Program-made: the position numbers and the translations under genes
Notes under the pieces: model-generated
Told to the model about the DNA's origin: nothing
Seen by the model: only the letters and a program-made list of their open reading frames with translations
Database searches by the model: none
Part shown: piece by piece, positions 18,133 through 27,607 of the stretch
Position numbering within the stretch: position 1 is the stretch's first letter
Layout of the letters: the number at the start of each line of letters is the position of its first letter
NCBI RefSeq assembly: GCF_031157375.1
Contig: NZ_JAVIFV010000003.1
Location: 62,001-126,000, forward strand
DNA length: 64,000 nucleotides
DNA from: Sphingosinicella sp. LHD-64
Lineage (GTDB): Bacteria; Pseudomonadota; Alphaproteobacteria; Sphingomonadales; Sphingomonadaceae
Direction of reading: 5' to 3'

Positions 18133-18659
18133 TCCTCCAGTCGCTTCGCGAGATGGGCGATCGCGCGCTGCATATGTTTCTCGACCGCGCTCACCGAAAT
18201 GCCCAGGCGCGCGGCAATGTCGGAATATCTCATTCCCTCCAAGCGCCTGAGTACGAAAATCACGCGCGTCCGTTCCGGAAGCTCGAGCAGTATCGCGGTC
18301 GCTCGTGCAAGCTTCTCTCGCCCAAGCAAAACGTGCTCGGGCGAAAAGTCCACATCGCCATGCCGATGTTCATCAAACAGGTCGTGCGCGTCCGCATGGT
18401 GGCTGCGGCGTTTGCGGAATCGATCGGCCAGCACGCTGCTTGCAGTCTCGAATACATAGCCGCCGGCATGTTCGAGATTCGCTATATTGCCACGCTTCAG
18501 CAGCCGCTCGAACACCTCCTGAACCATGTCTTCGGCCTCGACCGGGTCGCGGACTCGTCGGGAAAAATACCGACCCAGCGATGCGCGAAAGGTCTGGCTC
18601 AGCGCCTCGATCGACGCCTGCTCCTCCGCTTCGGCTCGTGGTGTCGCTAGTCTCTTGAT
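18129..18659 (-). CDS. FecI-like ECF sigma factor with a non-standard or damaged start
   Basis: The only ATG in frame, at 18527, would begin inside region 2 (MVQEVFERLL). The frame stays open further upstream to a TGA at 18702-18704, and those codons encode LSQTFRASLGRYFSRRVRDP then VEAED, the conserved region 2.1-2.2. Region 4 reads LPERTRVIFVLRRLEGMRYS and LGISVSAVEKHMQRAIAHL. A full product needs about 176 residues. No ATG, GTG or TTG exists in frame between the upstream stop and that region. An ATC codon at 18659 has AGGAGAG about seven bases upstream, and a CTG lies at 18602. Alternatively, ATG 18677 in another frame joined by a one-base indel would work. The gene overlaps fecR by ATGA. 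Confidence 0.75.
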   Translation of the reverse strand: MKRLATPRAEAEEQASIEALSQTFRASLGRYFSRRVRDPVEAEDMVQEVFERLLKRGNIANLEHAGGYVFETASSVLADRFRKRRSHHADAHDLFDEHRHGDVDFSPEHVLLGREKLARATAILLELPERTRVIFVLRRLEGMRYSDIAARLGISVSAVEKHMQRAIAHLAKRLEE

Positions 18660-18838
18660 CGCTGCTCTCCTCGCATGCCCGCGCGAGGGTGAGCCTGGAC
18701 ATCATCGGGATCAAGCGACCAGCGACATCGGCTTAGCAACCCCTCGAAATACCTCACCCAGATGTGGTTTTGCGACCCTGTTGCGTTCCTGCATCCGAGG
18801 GCCCGCATGACGGGCGGCAGGGAAGGGGGGACGCCGCG

Positions 18839-20938
18839 ATGACCAGGAACGTGCGCCGTATGCCATATGGGCGCGCCGCATGCCTCTGCGGCGTGGCTCT
18901 GATCGCCGGACCCTTCGTCGCTGGTTCGATCGGCAATGCCAGCCGCGTCGACGCAGCGCCGCTCAGTGAGCCGAAAGCCGCTGTGTCGCAGGCGGCGCAG
19001 ATTGGCCCATGGGGCTTCGACCTTGCCGGCATGGACCGCTCGGTCGGGCCCGGGCAGGACTTCTTCCGGTTCGCCAATGGCGGCTGGCTGCAAGCGACGC
19101 CGATACCGGCTGATCAGGCGTCGTTTGGAGTATTTGACAGGCTCGAGGAGTTGTCGGCGCGGCGCACTCGGTCGATACTTGAGGAGGCAGCTCGCACACC
19201 GGGCTCCAGGATCGGCGACTTCTATGCGAGCTTCATGGATCGTGAGTCGACCGATGCCCGTGGGTTTGCCGCGCTCGCGCCGATGTTGGCGCGGGTCCAA
19301 GGCGCTGGCACGCATGCCGACCTCGCGGCGATCATGGGCGAGCTTGCCCGCATGGGAGTCGACGCCCCTTTCGTGACGTGGGTCGATTCCGACGATCAGG
19401 ACCGCACCGTCGCAGTTTTCCGGGTCGGCCAGGGCGGCCTGGGGTTGCCCGATCGCGATTTCTACCTTGGCGACGCACCCGACCAGGTCGCCAAACGCCG
19501 GGCTTACCAGGCCTATCTCGTGCGACTTTTGGAGCTCCTCGACGCGCCCGGGGCGCGGCATCGCGCAACAGCAGTTCTCGAACTTGAGACAAGAATTGCT
19601 CGGGCACATTGGTCGGCGACCGACAGCCGCGATGCCGCGAAAACCTACAATCGCAGGTCGCCGGTGCAGCTTGCGCGGGCGACTACGCGTTTCAACTGGC
19701 GAGGCTATTTCGACGCGATCGGAATTGGCGATCGACGGACCTTGATCGTTCGCCAGCCGAGCATGGTCGATCAAACCGCGGGCATCCTCGCCTCGGCGGA
19801 CATCGCGGTCCTCAAGGACTATCTGCAGCTTCAACTGCTCGACACTTATGCGCCTTACCTCGCGCAGCCCTTTGTCGAAGCCCATTTCGCGTTCCACGGT
19901 ACCGTGCTGAGCGGAACGCCTCAGAATCGGCCGGAATGGCGGCGCGCCGTGGACCTGGTTTCATTGGCGCTGGCAGATGATGTGGGCAGGCTCTATGTCG
20001 ACCGACATTTCACGGCCGAGGCGAGAAGCGAAGCGGATCGTCTGGTCCGCAACGTCATCGCCGCGCTCGACCGACGGCTACAGTCCCTCGCCTGGATGGC
20101 ACCCGCAACCCGCACCCGAGCGCGCGCCAAGCTGGCGGCTTTCACGCCGGAAATCGGAACGCCGCCGATCTGGCGCAACTATGATGGCTTGCAAATCCGT
20201 CGCGACGACCTGGTCGGCAATGTCATCCGCTCCAACCAGTTCGAACATCAGCGGATGTTGAACATGCTGGATCAGCGGATCGAGCGCGGCGAATGGTATC
20301 GGATCATGACCGCGATGACGGTCAACGCCTATGCCAATCCGAAATGGAACCAGATCGTCTTCGGAGCAGCGATTCTCCAGCCGCCCTTCTTCGATCCTCA
20401 TGCCGACCCGGCGATAAACTATGGCGCAATCGGTGCGGTGATCGCCCACGAAATCAGCCACAATTTCGATGATCAAGGTGCGAAATATGACGAGGCTGGT
20501 GCGTTACGCGATTGGTGGACACCGGACGATGTCGCGCGCTTTAACGCGCTCACCGAGCGGCTCGTTGAACAATATGATCGCTACGAGATATTCCCCGGTC
20601 GGTTCGTGAACGGTCGGCTCACGCTTGGCGACAATATCGGCGACCTCGCGGGCATCACGATTGCTTACGATGCCTACCGCGCCTCCCTGGGCGGCCGGGA
20701 GGCGCCGGTCCTCGACGGCATGACCGGCGACCAGCGCTTTTTTCTCGGCTGGGCGCAGATCTGGCGTGGTGCCTTGCGCGACGAAGTTCGCCAGCAAAGA
20801 CTGGTGACCGATCCGCACGCCCCTCCCGAGCAACGCGTGTGGACCGTACGCAACCTCGACGCCTGGCACGACGCCTTCGACATCGGTCCGGACGATCCAC
20901 TCTATCTGCCGCCCGAGCAGCGCGTGCGCATCTGGTGA
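18839..20938 (+). CDS. M13-family (neprilysin-like) zinc metallopeptidase, exported
   Basis: A 699-residue protein with an N-terminal hydrophobic leader (AACLCGVALIAGPFVAGSIG). The M13 N-terminal domain has GQDFFRFANGGWLQATPIPA. The catalytic part has VNAYANPKWNQIVFGAAILQ (NAYY-type substrate motif), HEISH at about residues 537-541 with the general-base glutamate, and GDNIGDLAGI carrying the third zinc ligand in GENIAD-like form. The C-terminal region has FFLGWAQIWRG. It should cleave small peptides in the periplasm or outside. It is the first gene of a rightward run that diverges from the sigma-FecR-receptor operon over about 180 bp, which suggests shared control and peptide processing. GGAAGGGGGG precedes the ATG. 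Confidence 0.93.
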   Translation: MTRNVRRMPYGRAACLCGVALIAGPFVAGSIGNASRVDAAPLSEPKAAVSQAAQIGPWGFDLAGMDRSVGPGQDFFRFANGGWLQATPIPADQASFGVFDRLEELSARRTRSILEEAARTPGSRIGDFYASFMDRESTDARGFAALAPMLARVQGAGTHADLAAIMGELARMGVDAPFVTWVDSDDQDRTVAVFRVGQGGLGLPDRDFYLGDAPDQVAKRRAYQAYLVRLLELLDAPGARHRATAVLELETRIARAHWSATDSRDAAKTYNRRSPVQLARATTRFNWRGYFDAIGIGDRRTLIVRQPSMVDQTAGILASADIAVLKDYLQLQLLDTYAPYLAQPFVEAHFAFHGTVLSGTPQNRPEWRRAVDLVSLALADDVGRLYVDRHFTAEARSEADRLVRNVIAALDRRLQSLAWMAPATRTRARAKLAAFTPEIGTPPIWRNYDGLQIRRDDLVGNVIRSNQFEHQRMLNMLDQRIERGEWYRIMTAMTVNAYANPKWNQIVFGAAILQPPFFDPHADPAINYGAIGAVIAHEISHNFDDQGAKYDEAGALRDWWTPDDVARFNALTERLVEQYDRYEIFPGRFVNGRLTLGDNIGDLAGITIAYDAYRASLGGREAPVLDGMTGDQRFFLGWAQIWRGALRDEVRQQRLVTDPHAPPEQRVWTVRNLDAWHDAFDIGPDDPLYLPPEQRVRIW

Positions 20939-21006
20939 CGTCCAGCCATCCACGCCGAAGCAATCTGCAGGGCCTCGTCCGCAACATGTGCAAAAGGGGA
21001 AAGTGA

Positions 21007-22080
21007 ATGGTTCACAGATGTCCGCCATTGGTATTGGTTGCGCTTGCAATCGCCACACCCGCGAATGCCGAAGTGCGTGAATATCTCTATGTCGAGAACA
21101 CCAGCGGTGGGGATGTGACGGTTATCTCGATCCCACAGCATGAGGTCGTCGGCACGATTCCGGCAACGATCGTCGGAGGCCATCCGGACGATGTCGTCGC
21201 CTCCCCGGACGGGCGGATGCTGTTTATCAATCGCCTCGAAGGCCAAGATGTCGTCGCTCTCGATGCGCGCACCGAACAGGTTCTCTTCACGGTCCCCCTG
21301 GGCGGAGTTCCCCATCACATGACGATTTCGAGGGACGGGCGGTTTCTCTATGTGCCGATGTTCAACGGCTCGGTTCTGAAGGTTATTGACCTTACGCGCC
21401 GTGAGGTCGTCAGGGAAATTGATATCGGTCTTGGCGCACATGCGACCAGGCTCTCACCCGATGGACGCCGGCTTTACGTCGGCCATATTGTCCATCAGGC
21501 GGTGATGATCATCGACCTTGCAAGGAACGAAGTCGTCCAGACGATCAACTTCGATCGAGGGGTAAGGCCCTTCGCCATCTCACCCGACGAAACCACGCTC
21601 TACGTGCAGACGTCCAACATGAGCGGCTTCCATGTCGTGGACATCGCCACGGGCAGGATCATGCAGACCGTCAATATGCCGACGGCGCCGCAAACCATGC
21701 CGACGAGCTTCCCGCACACCGTCGACCACGGCCTGGCACTGACGCGGGATGGGCGCCGTCTGCTCGCTGCGGGCGCGCTCTCGGGCCGTATCGCCATTTT
21801 CTCGGTTCCTGACATGCGGGTCATCGCCGACATACCCGTTGGACGCGAGCCCAACTGGATCACGCTCAGCGACGATGAGCGCTTCGCCTATGTGAGCAAC
21901 CGAGTCGACGACACGATCTCGGTGATTTCAATGGACACTTTTACCGAGATCAAGCGGCTTCCTGCAGGCGATCTTCCGCAGCGCATGACCACCGCGCGGG
22001 TCGATCGACTGACTGAGGCGCAGCAGGATGGCGCCGCCAGTACCGCTCGCTCGCGCGGCAATGTGGTTGACCGCCATTGA
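21007..22080 (+). CDS. Secreted YncE-like seven-bladed beta-propeller protein
   Basis: A 357-residue protein with a signal peptide ending ATPANA. It has repeating blades of the YVTN type, for example VVASPDGRMLFINRLEGQDV, MTISRDGRFLYVPMFNGSVL, TRLSPDGRRLYVGHIVHQAV and ITLSDDERFAYVSNRVDDTI. About seven units can be counted. No catalytic residues are evident; these proteins bind ligands or other proteins in the periplasm. It follows the M13 peptidase by 68 bp with an AGGGGAAAG ribosome site, so it is probably co-transcribed. A substrate-binding or scaffolding role is inferred. Confidence 0.85.
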   Translation: MVHRCPPLVLVALAIATPANAEVREYLYVENTSGGDVTVISIPQHEVVGTIPATIVGGHPDDVVASPDGRMLFINRLEGQDVVALDARTEQVLFTVPLGGVPHHMTISRDGRFLYVPMFNGSVLKVIDLTRREVVREIDIGLGAHATRLSPDGRRLYVGHIVHQAVMIIDLARNEVVQTINFDRGVRPFAISPDETTLYVQTSNMSGFHVVDIATGRIMQTVNMPTAPQTMPTSFPHTVDHGLALTRDGRRLLAAGALSGRIAIFSVPDMRVIADIPVGREPNWITLSDDERFAYVSNRVDDTISVISMDTFTEIKRLPAGDLPQRMTTARVDRLTEAQQDGAASTARSRGNVVDRH

Positions 22081-22210
22081 TGCAGGCAACTGACAACGGC
22101 GCGATGTCGGCAACACGGCGCAGGACCGGCGGTCCATCCAGATGCCGCCACCCGCGTCGATCGGTCCGCGTCCGCTCCCGGCGGAAACTGACGTTGTGAG
22201 AGATTATCGA

Positions 22211-23665
22211 ATGTCGTTCATCTCGCATCTCCTTCTGATCGTCCTCGCCTTCGCCGCGCCTTCTTCAGCACGCGAGGCAGGCGCCGGATCGGTCATTGCG
22301 ATTGTAGGCGCCGACGTGCTGCCGATGACGAGAACAGAGCGGCTCCAGGATCAGACCGTTATCGTCAGTGGCGACCGGATCGTCACGATCGGGCCGCGTC
22401 CGGTTGTCGCCATCCCTGCGGGTGCGACGCGGGTTGAAGGCGCGGGTATGACTTTGATGCCGGGTCTGGTGGATATGCATGTCCACGTCCCCGCAATGCC
22501 CGGCGTGCCCGGCGATGAAGCTCAGCGCGCATTTGCGGTGATGCTGGCTCACGGCATTACGACGGTACGCGGAATGGCCGGGTCGCCGGACAATCTCGTA
22601 GCGCGGGCGGCAATCGAGGGGGGGACGCTGGCCGGACCGCGCTTTTATGTGGCGACACAGCCACTCAACGACGAGAACGTACCTGACGTAGCGAGCGCCC
22701 GAGCGGCGGTGCGAAGCGCTGAAAATGCCGGCTTCGATTTCATCAAGGCTCATCATATCACGTCGGTCCCGGTCTGGGAAGCGCTGCAGGACGAGGCGCG
22801 CCGCCAAGGCCTTCCGACCACCGGACATGTCACCAACGAAATCGGAGTCTTGCGAGCGGCGGCCGCCGGCCAACAGGTCGAGCATCTCGACGGCGCCATT
22901 TTCGCGCTGCTGCCTGACGGCGCGCCCGAACGGCAAATTCCCTTCGGGCAGCTTCCGCCTCCAGCCATTGTTGCCGCTGCGGCGCGTACACGCGATGTCG
23001 AGCTTGCAGGCTTTGCACAGCGGATCGCCACTGCCCGAAACTATCAGGTGCCGACGTTGGCCCTGTTCGAGCGACTGCTTGCATTCGATCGGCCGATTGA
23101 CGAACTGATGCGCGCTCCGCAGATGCGCTTCGCATCGAAGCGACAGCGACATGAATGGGCCACGCAGCGCGAGCAGATGCTGAGGGCCGGGATCACGGTT
23201 GCGCAGGCACGGACCTTCCTTGACCTGCGCAGGCGGATCGCCCGCGCCTACGCGGCCGCCGGAGTGCCGCTGATGACAGGCTCAGACACGCCCAAGGCTT
23301 TTCACATATGGGGCATTGGTCTGATCGATGCGGTCGAGGCCCTGGTGAGAGCGGGACTGACGCCACTGCAGGCTTTACGGGCTGCGACCGTCAATCCTCG
23401 CGACTATCTCCGGTCGCTTCCAAATCGTGGATCCAGCCTCGGATGGGATGCTGATTTCGGCACTGTCGAGCGGGGAGCGCGGGCGGACCTCATCCTGTTG
23501 CGAGGCGACCCGCTCCGCGACTTGCGGGCTCTCAGGGGGCCGGAAGCCGTGATCGCCGGCGGCAGGCTTTATGAGCGTGCCGATCTCGAGGCGCTATTGA
23601 ACGATGCCGCCGCCGGGCAGGCGGTCGCTTCATTGCCCCTGGGAGTCGACGATGACGTCGATTAG
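22211..23665 (+). CDS. Imidazolonepropionase-like amidohydrolase, exported
   Basis: A 484-residue protein with a signal peptide (SFISHLLLIVLAFAAPSSA). The metal-binding HxH lies in MPGLVDMHVHVPAMPGVPG. A probable carboxylated-lysine position is in FDFIKAHHI. Histidines occur in TTGHVTNE and VEHLDG, and the late aspartate is in PLMTGSDTPKAFH. A C-terminal GRRADLILL-like strand is present (GARADLILLRGDPL). This is the secreted branch of amidohydrolases that includes Xaa-Pro and Xaa-Arg dipeptidases, so a dipeptidase or cyclic-amide hydrolase fits the M13 neighbour. ATG 22211 was chosen for the signal peptide and a GAGAG site. It overlaps the next gene by 14 bases. Confidence 0.85.
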   Translation: MSFISHLLLIVLAFAAPSSAREAGAGSVIAIVGADVLPMTRTERLQDQTVIVSGDRIVTIGPRPVVAIPAGATRVEGAGMTLMPGLVDMHVHVPAMPGVPGDEAQRAFAVMLAHGITTVRGMAGSPDNLVARAAIEGGTLAGPRFYVATQPLNDENVPDVASARAAVRSAENAGFDFIKAHHITSVPVWEALQDEARRQGLPTTGHVTNEIGVLRAAAAGQQVEHLDGAIFALLPDGAPERQIPFGQLPPPAIVAAAARTRDVELAGFAQRIATARNYQVPTLALFERLLAFDRPIDELMRAPQMRFASKRQRHEWATQREQMLRAGITVAQARTFLDLRRRIARAYAAAGVPLMTGSDTPKAFHIWGIGLIDAVEALVRAGLTPLQALRAATVNPRDYLRSLPNRGSSLGWDADFGTVERGARADLILLRGDPLRDLRALRGPEAVIAGGRLYERADLEALLNDAAAGQAVASLPLGVDDDVD

Positions 23666-24170
23666 ACTTGCTGTTCCCATTCTGGCTTTCTTCGTCGCGT
23701 TCGAAAGTCGCGCGGCGCCGATTGCGGCCGTCGAAGCGGAGATGAGTTTTGAAACACTCAAACGTCTGGAAGGAGATTGGACCGGCACAGCGCCGAGTGG
23801 GCGAAACATACGGGTGACATATCGATCGATTGCGGCCGGCAGCACTCTCGTCGAGACTTGGGCGCTCGGGCCGGGTCGCGTGTCGATGACAGTCTATCAC
23901 ATGGACAATGACCGATTGATCGCGACCCATTACTGCCCGCTTGGAAATCAACCACGGCTCCTGTTGTCCGGACATGATGGACGCGGTAGCTTCGAGTTTA
24001 GCTTCCTCGACGCAACCGGCCTGACGTCGGCAGTCGAGGCGCATCAGGACAGCTTTAGGATCACTATGCATGGTGCCGACACCTTCGCCCGCAGCGAAAC
24101 CTATATCGAAAACGGGGAAAGAGCGTCCGAGATTATCCAGTTCCAACGCGTTTCGGGCGCAGACCGGTAA
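23652..24170 (+). CDS. Small exported lipocalin-like protein of unknown function
   Basis: A 172-residue protein with a signal peptide ending ESRAAP. The mature part reads SFETLKRLEGDWTGTAPSGR, then VTYRSIAAGSTLVETWALGP and SMTVYHMDNDRLIATHYCPL. This is the pattern of a widespread proteobacterial family of unknown function related to DUF1579-like beta-barrels. The barrel may bind a hydrophobic ligand. It is translationally coupled to the amidohydrolase by overlap, with a GGGAG ribosome site inside that gene. Confidence 0.7.
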   Translation: MTSIRLAVPILAFFVAFESRAAPIAAVEAEMSFETLKRLEGDWTGTAPSGRNIRVTYRSIAAGSTLVETWALGPGRVSMTVYHMDNDRLIATHYCPLGNQPRLLLSGHDGRGSFEFSFLDATGLTSAVEAHQDSFRITMHGADTFARSETYIENGERASEIIQFQRVSGADR

Positions 24171-24210
24171 TATATATGAGCAATCGGATACAGCGCTTCA
24201 CCGGTACGAG

Positions 24211-25113
24211 ATGACTGTCTCGACCAAACTCTCGCAAGATGCCGGCTTGTCGCGGCGTTCGGCAATGTTTGGCATTGGCGCGTTCACGATATTGCCCGTG
24301 TGTACCGCAGCGGCAAGGGCTCCAGCGGGTTGGGATCTGGGACGCATTGAGGCGACGCTGGGCGGCCGCATCGGAGTATCGGCCGTCAATCTGCAGACCC
24401 ACCAGAGCCTGGCCCACCGAGAGCACGATCGGTTTGCAATGTGCTCCACTTTCAAATGGGCACTTGCCGCGCAAGTGCTGGCTGAGGTCGATCGCGGAGA
24501 GGCAGATCTCGAAGAACGCCTCTCATACTCCCAAGACGACCTCGTTCCCTATTCCCCCATTACCGGGCCGAGAGCATCTCATGGGTTCATGACGATCGGA
24601 GACCTTTGCGCCGCTGCTGTTACGATCAGCGACAACACGGCGGCGAATCTCCTGTTACGTCGGTTCGGTGGCCCGATCGCCTTCACGGCATTTCTTCGGC
24701 GCGCGGGAGATGATGTGACCCGGCTCGATCGAATGGAAACCGATTTGAACGAAAATGCAGCAGGCGATCCGCGCGATACCACCACACCAGCAGCTATGGT
24801 CGGTACGATGTCGCGTTTCCTGTTCGGCGAGCTGCTGAGTACAGCCAGCCGCAATCTGCTCCGGACTTTGATGCAGTCTTCAACCACCGGCACAAACCGA
24901 TTGAGGGCGGGGTTTCCCCTTGGGTGGACAGTTGGCGACAAGACGGGGACGAGCATCAATGGAGCGAGCAACGATGTGGCGTTCGCCCTACCGGGGAATG
25001 GTTCGGGTCCGATTCTGATCGCATGTTACATCGATGCTCCCGACGCGACCGCCGAAGCGCGCAATGCCGCGCATGAGCACATCGCGCGCAAGGTAGCACT
25101 ACATTTGGCTTGA
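24211..25113 (+). CDS. Class A beta-lactamase
   Basis: A 300-residue protein with a twin-arginine-like leader (LSRRSAMFGIGAFTILPV). All class A motifs are present: STFK at residues 79-82, SDN at 140-142, E176 with LN180 (the E166xxLN170 element) and KTG at 244-246. A cysteine precedes the catalytic serine as in several environmental enzymes, but no partner for a C69-C238 disulphide is seen. It should hydrolyse penicillins or cephalosporins in the periplasm; the spectrum cannot be read from the sequence. It follows the lipocalin-like gene by 40 bp in the same direction. No ampR-type regulator is adjacent, so control may come from the upstream promoter. Confidence 0.92.
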   Translation: MTVSTKLSQDAGLSRRSAMFGIGAFTILPVCTAAARAPAGWDLGRIEATLGGRIGVSAVNLQTHQSLAHREHDRFAMCSTFKWALAAQVLAEVDRGEADLEERLSYSQDDLVPYSPITGPRASHGFMTIGDLCAAAVTISDNTAANLLLRRFGGPIAFTAFLRRAGDDVTRLDRMETDLNENAAGDPRDTTTPAAMVGTMSRFLFGELLSTASRNLLRTLMQSSTTGTNRLRAGFPLGWTVGDKTGTSINGASNDVAFALPGNGSGPILIACYIDAPDATAEARNAAHEHIARKVALHLA

Positions 25114-25313
25114 CAGTTCTCTATTCATGGGACGGCTCGGGGCCCCTCGAAGGCTCGGCAACGAGGAAGGCGTGACGCAGGCCGCGTAGCGCGCCCGAGC
25201 GCCCTGATAGCCGCCAAGTCAACTCCACGCACCGTGCCGTCGGCCGCATCGATGATTCGATCTCCCGACGAAGACGACCGGAACCAATCCGACCCGATAT
25301 CGCTCAGAGTCGC

Positions 25314-26240
25314 ATGCCGGATTCCCAAATCGATTGCCTGATCATAGGCGGAGGCCCCGCCGGCCTTACCGCCGCGCTCTACCTTGCCCGCTTCCATCTG
25401 GACGTGGCGGTGGTCGATGAAGGGCGCAGCCGAGCGGGCTGGATCCCGACCTCGCGCAACGTGCCAGGCTTTCCCGACGGGATTTCGGGCGAGCAGCTCC
25501 TGGAACGGATGCGCGAGCACGCGCAGCGCTATGGCGGGGCGATCAACGTCGGAAGGGTGTCGCGGCTCGATCGCGGCGAGCATGGCTTCGTCGCTGAATG
25601 GGGCGCCGGGCTGGTGGCCGCACGCACCGTGTTGCTGGCCACCGGAGTCGCCAATCGGCGCCCCGAAATGGATGAGGCATTGCATAAGACGGCGCTAGCG
25701 CGCGGTCTGATCCGCTACTGCCCGATTTGCGACGGCTTCGAGGTCACGGACAAGAAGGTCGGGGTGATTGGGAGCGGCACCCATGGGGTCGCCGAGGCAT
25801 TGTTCCTGCGTGGATACACCGCCGATGTCACACTGATCGCGCCTGGCGATGGCCACATGTTGAACCGCGGCGACCGGGAACGGCTTGCGGATGCGGGCGT
25901 GACGATCTTGGAGGGGCCTTCTCGAGTTTTGGCCTTGGACGCCGATCGCATCGCGATCGAGACGGCCGGCGGGCAACATCATTTCGACAGTGTCTACCCG
26001 GCCCTCGGATCGGATATTCACAGTGAGTTGGCGGTGCGGGCCGGTGCCGCCGTAGCCGAGCTGCGTGGGTGCATCGTCGTCGACAGCCATCAGCGCACCG
26101 ACGTTCCTGGTCTCTATGCTGCGGGGGATGTCGTGCTGGGCCTGGACCAGATCAGCCATGCGATGGGTGAAGGCGGCGTCGCGGCAACCACGATCCGAAA
26201 CGACCTCGCCCAGACGCGACCGTTGCTACGGGGCAGCTGA
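25314..26240 (+). CDS. Thioredoxin-reductase-like FAD/NAD(P) oxidoreductase
   Basis: A 308-residue protein with the FAD motif LIIGGGPAGLTAALYLAR (residues 9-26), a redox pair CPIC at 136-139, an NAD(P)-binding GVIGSGTHGVAEALFL, and the final FAD motif DVPGLYAAGDVVLGLDQ. Length and order match thioredoxin reductase. The NADPH loop lacks the usual HRR basic pair. It is thus a TrxR-like protein of uncertain partner rather than the housekeeping enzyme. It starts 200 bp after the beta-lactamase gene with no clear ribosome-binding site. Confidence 0.88.
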   Translation: MPDSQIDCLIIGGGPAGLTAALYLARFHLDVAVVDEGRSRAGWIPTSRNVPGFPDGISGEQLLERMREHAQRYGGAINVGRVSRLDRGEHGFVAEWGAGLVAARTVLLATGVANRRPEMDEALHKTALARGLIRYCPICDGFEVTDKKVGVIGSGTHGVAEALFLRGYTADVTLIAPGDGHMLNRGDRERLADAGVTILEGPSRVLALDADRIAIETAGGQHHFDSVYPALGSDIHSELAVRAGAAVAELRGCIVVDSHQRTDVPGLYAAGDVVLGLDQISHAMGEGGVAATTIRNDLAQTRPLLRGS

Positions 26241-26320
26241 ACCTGAGCGCAGGAAGGCCTATTCTTCATCGCGTCGGCAACCGGGCGATCCAGACCGAGG
26301 AAGGACATCGGCGCGTAGCG

Positions 26321-27607
26321 CTAACGACTCTGCCCGTCTTTGCCGCGGCGACGAAGGCGACCGAAGAGGCCGGGCTTGCTCAATATTTCGAACATATCCT
26401 CGGGTTGCTCGGGATCGAGAACCTCATTGTCGGCGAGCCACCTCTCCACGTCCGACAAATCCGGGATTTCATAAGGCACGAGCGTACGGCGCCGGTCGTG
26501 CGCGTTCTTGCGGCCGGTAAAGCGCAGACGCTCGATGGTGGCGATGAGCGAGCCGGTGCTGGCGATACTCGCGGCGACTTTCCTCGGCAGGACGCCGAGA
26601 TGCTCGGCAAGCAGGTCGTCGCGGATCGCGGCAACTCTCTCGGCTGACTCTCCGTTTTCGCCGGCCGCGCAATCGATCACGACATCGCATTCCGTATCGA
26701 GCCGCATCGAGCGGTTGTTCATGTTGGACGAGCCAACCCGCAGTATCTGATCGTCTACGATCAAGATCTTGGCATGACGTAGATCGGCGCGCGGTTCCGG
26801 GTGACCGGATGATAGAGCCGCAGGCGATCATGCTTGTCCCGCTGACGCAGCGCGGCAACCAGCCGCGCGCGCCGTGTCCATGGCGAGCGGCTCCAGCCAT
26901 CCTTGCGCGCTTTCCGGATTGACGATGACGATCTCGGGTCCATCGGCTTCGTCGAGACGGCGCGCCAGGGCCTGGGCGATACGTCGCGATGCGAAATATT
27001 GGCTTTCCGCGTAGATGAAGCGTTTGGCGCGCGCGATCTGCTCCAGGTAGAGTCGCTCGATCTCCCATACTGCCCGTTGACCCGGCATCGCCGGGACCGT
27101 TCGCGCGATCGTGACATCGACGTCGGAAAATTGAACCGGCAAAATATCGGGCCAGCAGTCGTGCCGAACTCTCACGGCGGGGAGCGAGGCCCCTCCGGCA
27201 CGCTTCCAGCGATCGCGTGCGAGCTTGCCAAGGGCGGCCGCCGCCGGTCCTTGAAGGGCGCTGGTCGCGTCATGCCAAGGCGCGTAGGCCGAACCGCCGG
27301 GGAGGACGCGCCCGGGCTGGTCGTCCTCATGGTCGCGCGTGTCCCAGCGCGCGCCCGTCATGTCGATGCCGCCACAAAAGGCGAAGCAATCGTCGATGAC
27401 GATGATCTTTTGATGATGCGAGGCCCCTGTCGGGTGGTGACCGTCGAGCTTCACGGTGAGCCGCCTGGGTTCGTCAGTCCCGGGGGTCCATTCATAGATT
27501 GCAGTCGAGCCCTCCGCCCAACCCTCACGCCGGAAAAAGCGTACGTTCCCGGTCGTGGTCCACCAGGGCCGCATGCCGACAATGAGCGGCGGGATCATGC
27601 TCACCAT
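26321..27607 (-). pseudogene. Phospholipase D-family (HKD) gene, N-truncated with two frameshifts
   Basis: Three leftward frames together spell a PLD-family protein. The first holds GASHHQKIIVIDDCFAFCGG (first HKD site) and ends near MDTARA. The second resumes as RLVAALRQRDKHDRLRLYHP and ends in YVMPRS. The third gives the second HKD context as ILRVGSSNMNNRSMRLDTEC and runs to the end. The first break lies in a CG-repeat near 26865-26875. The second falls inside the second HKD motif near 26770, where one missing base turns a VHAKILIVDD-like motif into a stop. About 70-100 N-terminal residues normal for the family are also absent. The 5' end overlaps the downstream end of the TonB receptor gene. 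Confidence 0.8.

Noticed and set aside
25125-25313. Leftward coding-like stretch before the thioredoxin-reductase-like gene
   Set aside because: It reads smoothly for about 40 codons but has mixed third-position use, no start of its own and no recognisable family.
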